Assembly: GCA_018396515.1 (NCBI GenBank)
Contig: JAGTQJ010000089.1
Span: 1-6,612 of the forward strand
Length of the DNA stretch: 6,612 nt
Direction of reading: 5' to 3'
From: Candidatus Bathyarchaeota archaeon
GTDB lineage: Archaea > Thermoproteota > Bathyarchaeia > TCS64
The notes below the pieces were generated by a model, which was not told the DNA's origin, ran no database searches, and saw only the letters and a list, made by a program, of their open reading frames with translations. Both the position numbers and the translations under genes were made by a program. Shown here piece by piece: positions 5,638 through 6,612 of this stretch (the first letter of the stretch is position 1; each line of letters starts with the position of its first letter).

Positions 5638-6537
5638 TCATATGATATTGTCGAGGAGTAGGCCGATGGCGGTGGCTAGGGTGGTCATGAGGACTAGGAG
5701 AACATTCACGCCCATGGAGGGTATAAGGAGCTCGAGCTGGTCGTGATGCCTAAGTACACCCATCGAGGCCTTCAAAGCGAGGGGGAGAGTGGTAAGGGTT
5801 ATAAGCATTGTGAAGGGCATCCATCCCGCCATTATGTGGAGGATAACCCAGAGGTATGCGAATGCGATGAGCATCACATACACCTTAGATGCCCTCCTCA
5901 GGCCCAGGAGGATGACCAGGTTCCTCCTCCCCACAGCCCTATCGGCCTCCAGGTCGGGGAACTCGTTGAGGAATAGGAGGGTTCCTATGAGGATCCCAGG
6001 TACAGCTCCTGAGAGGATAGGGGAGATGCTCAGACGCCCAGTCTGGATGAGATACCCTCCCAGGGACATGAGGGGGCCGAAGTTGAGGCCTGTGAAGAGC
6101 TCCCCCAGGTACCAATGGCTGAGATGCGTCGTGTAGAAGTAGATCGATAGGGCTGCGATGGTTATGATGGGTAGGATAACCCACCCAACGGTCAAGGTGA
6201 AGTACACCCCTATGCCGAAGCCCAGCAGGAGGCAGATGAGGGAGAAGATGAGGACCCGCCTAGGCTCTAGGAGGCCCCGGGGTAGGATGCCGCTCCCCCC
6301 ACTGAAGGGCGTTCTCCTCACCTTGAGGTCCAGCCCGCTCACGTAGTCGAAGTAGTCGTTAATGACATTGACGCTTATATGGGCAAGGAGGACGCCTACC
6401 AACCCGAGCAGGAGCCTCAGGGGATCGACTGGGCCCTCCCTATAAGCCTCTGCAACCCCAACAGAGAAGGCCAATGGGGTCAATATCAGGAAGTGGGGGC
6501 GCGTCTCCATGAACCAGACGCTGAGGCCCTTCATCAT
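5638..6537 (-). CDS. menA: MenA-type UbiA-family prenyltransferase
   Basis: A polytopic membrane protein of about 299 aa with roughly eight or nine hydrophobic helices. Both Asp-rich Mg-diphosphate motifs of the UbiA family are present: 'NDYFDYVSGLD' (N60, D61, D64, D70) and 'NEFPDLEADRAVGRRNL' (D195, D199). The first motif and the following 'TPFSGGSGILPRGLL' fit the MenA branch (1,4-dihydroxy-2-naphthoate polyprenyltransferase) better than archaeal lipid DGGGP synthases, which read NDxxDxxxDxxNKPxRP. It would attach the isoprenoid tail to a quinone head group in the membrane; the methyltransferase encoded opposite would then act on the product. Start: a naive TTG at 6594 adds 19 residues that overlap the TATA-like box (6576-6567), so ATG 6537, five bases after GGTGA (6547-6543), is preferred. 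A second ATG follows at 6534. Related roles such as heme O or chlorophyll prenyl transfer are less likely. Confidence 0.82.
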   Translation of the reverse strand: MMKGLSVWFMETRPHFLILTPLAFSVGVAEAYREGPVDPLRLLLGLVGVLLAHISVNVINDYFDYVSGLDLKVRRTPFSGGSGILPRGLLEPRRVLIFSLICLLLGFGIGVYFTLTVGWVILPIITIAALSIYFYTTHLSHWYLGELFTGLNFGPLMSLGGYLIQTGRLSISPILSGAVPGILIGTLLFLNEFPDLEADRAVGRRNLVILLGLRRASKVYVMLIAFAYLWVILHIMAGWMPFTMLITLTTLPLALKASMGVLRHHDQLELLIPSMGVNVLLVLMTTLATAIGLLLDNII

Positions 6538-6542
6538 CTCAA

Positions 6543-6576
6543 TCACCAGAGGGCCAATAGGGGAAAGATAAAAATT
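6543..6576 (-). promoter_or_regulatory. Promoter and ribosome binding site of menA
   Basis: On the minus strand AATTTTTATC (6576-6567) is a TATA-like box. Initiation about 26 bases downstream falls near 6545, next to GGTGA (6547-6543), which is five bases from ATG 6537. The leader would be only about 8-10 bases, so the exact start site may be slightly earlier than this estimate. Confidence 0.5.
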
Positions 6577-6612
6577 CTTCTGCCTTCGACTCAAGCTTGT
6601 TTCAGAAAGGGG

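Noticed and set aside
5743..6346. Several plus-strand open frames of 62-115 codons across the prenyltransferase gene
   Set aside because: They are shadows of the membrane-protein gene on the other strand, with Arg/Pro/His-rich translations and no ribosome-binding sites.

Overview
The window looks like chromosomal DNA from an archaeon, most likely a thermophilic Thermoproteota/TACK-type lineage. The evidence is direct: AT-rich TATA-like boxes sit about 30-40 bp ahead of start codons, ribosome-binding sites match the archaeal GGAGGTGA anti-SD complement, some leaders are very short, codon use is rich in AGG, ATA and GAG, and TTG and GTG starts occur. The exact lineage cannot be read from the sequence.

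Layout from left to right: (1) an FdhE-like zinc-finger protein on + (41-901), associated in known systems with maturation of formate dehydrogenase; (2) a convergent gene on - (919-1467) for a two-repeat carboxypeptidase-regulatory-like beta-sandwich protein with no signal peptide, separated from fdhE by a 14-bp AT palindrome; (3) an AT-richer stretch of about 650 bp (1468-2124) with no intact recognisable gene, which holds what looks like a frameshifted gene remnant (1562-1952), a hairpin and the promoter of the next gene; (4) a B12-binding-type radical SAM enzyme on + (2125-3849), resembling the functionally unassigned Ta0216 family; (5) a single-domain ArsA/Get3-type ATPase on - (3824-4792), whose 3' end overlaps the radical SAM gene by 26 bp; (6) a UbiE/MenG-type C-methyltransferase on + (4882-5586), divergent from the ATPase across an 89-bp promoter region; (7) a MenA-type UbiA prenyltransferase on - (5638-6537), convergent with the methyltransferase.

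The clearest functional link is between (6) and (7). Prenylation of a naphthoquinone precursor followed by ring C-methylation are the last two steps of menaquinone synthesis, so this end of the window is a small respiratory-quinone module. FdhE at the other end also points to anaerobic or formate-linked respiration, but it lies 4 kb away on a different-looking stretch of DNA. The radical SAM and ATPase genes sit next to the quinone genes without a demonstrated role.

No two neighbouring intact genes share a strand, so no operon is visible and each gene appears to have its own promoter. Base composition shifts from moderate GC on the left to clearly higher GC from about 2120 onward. I did not find a defence system, CRISPR array, tRNA, rRNA or intact mobile element.
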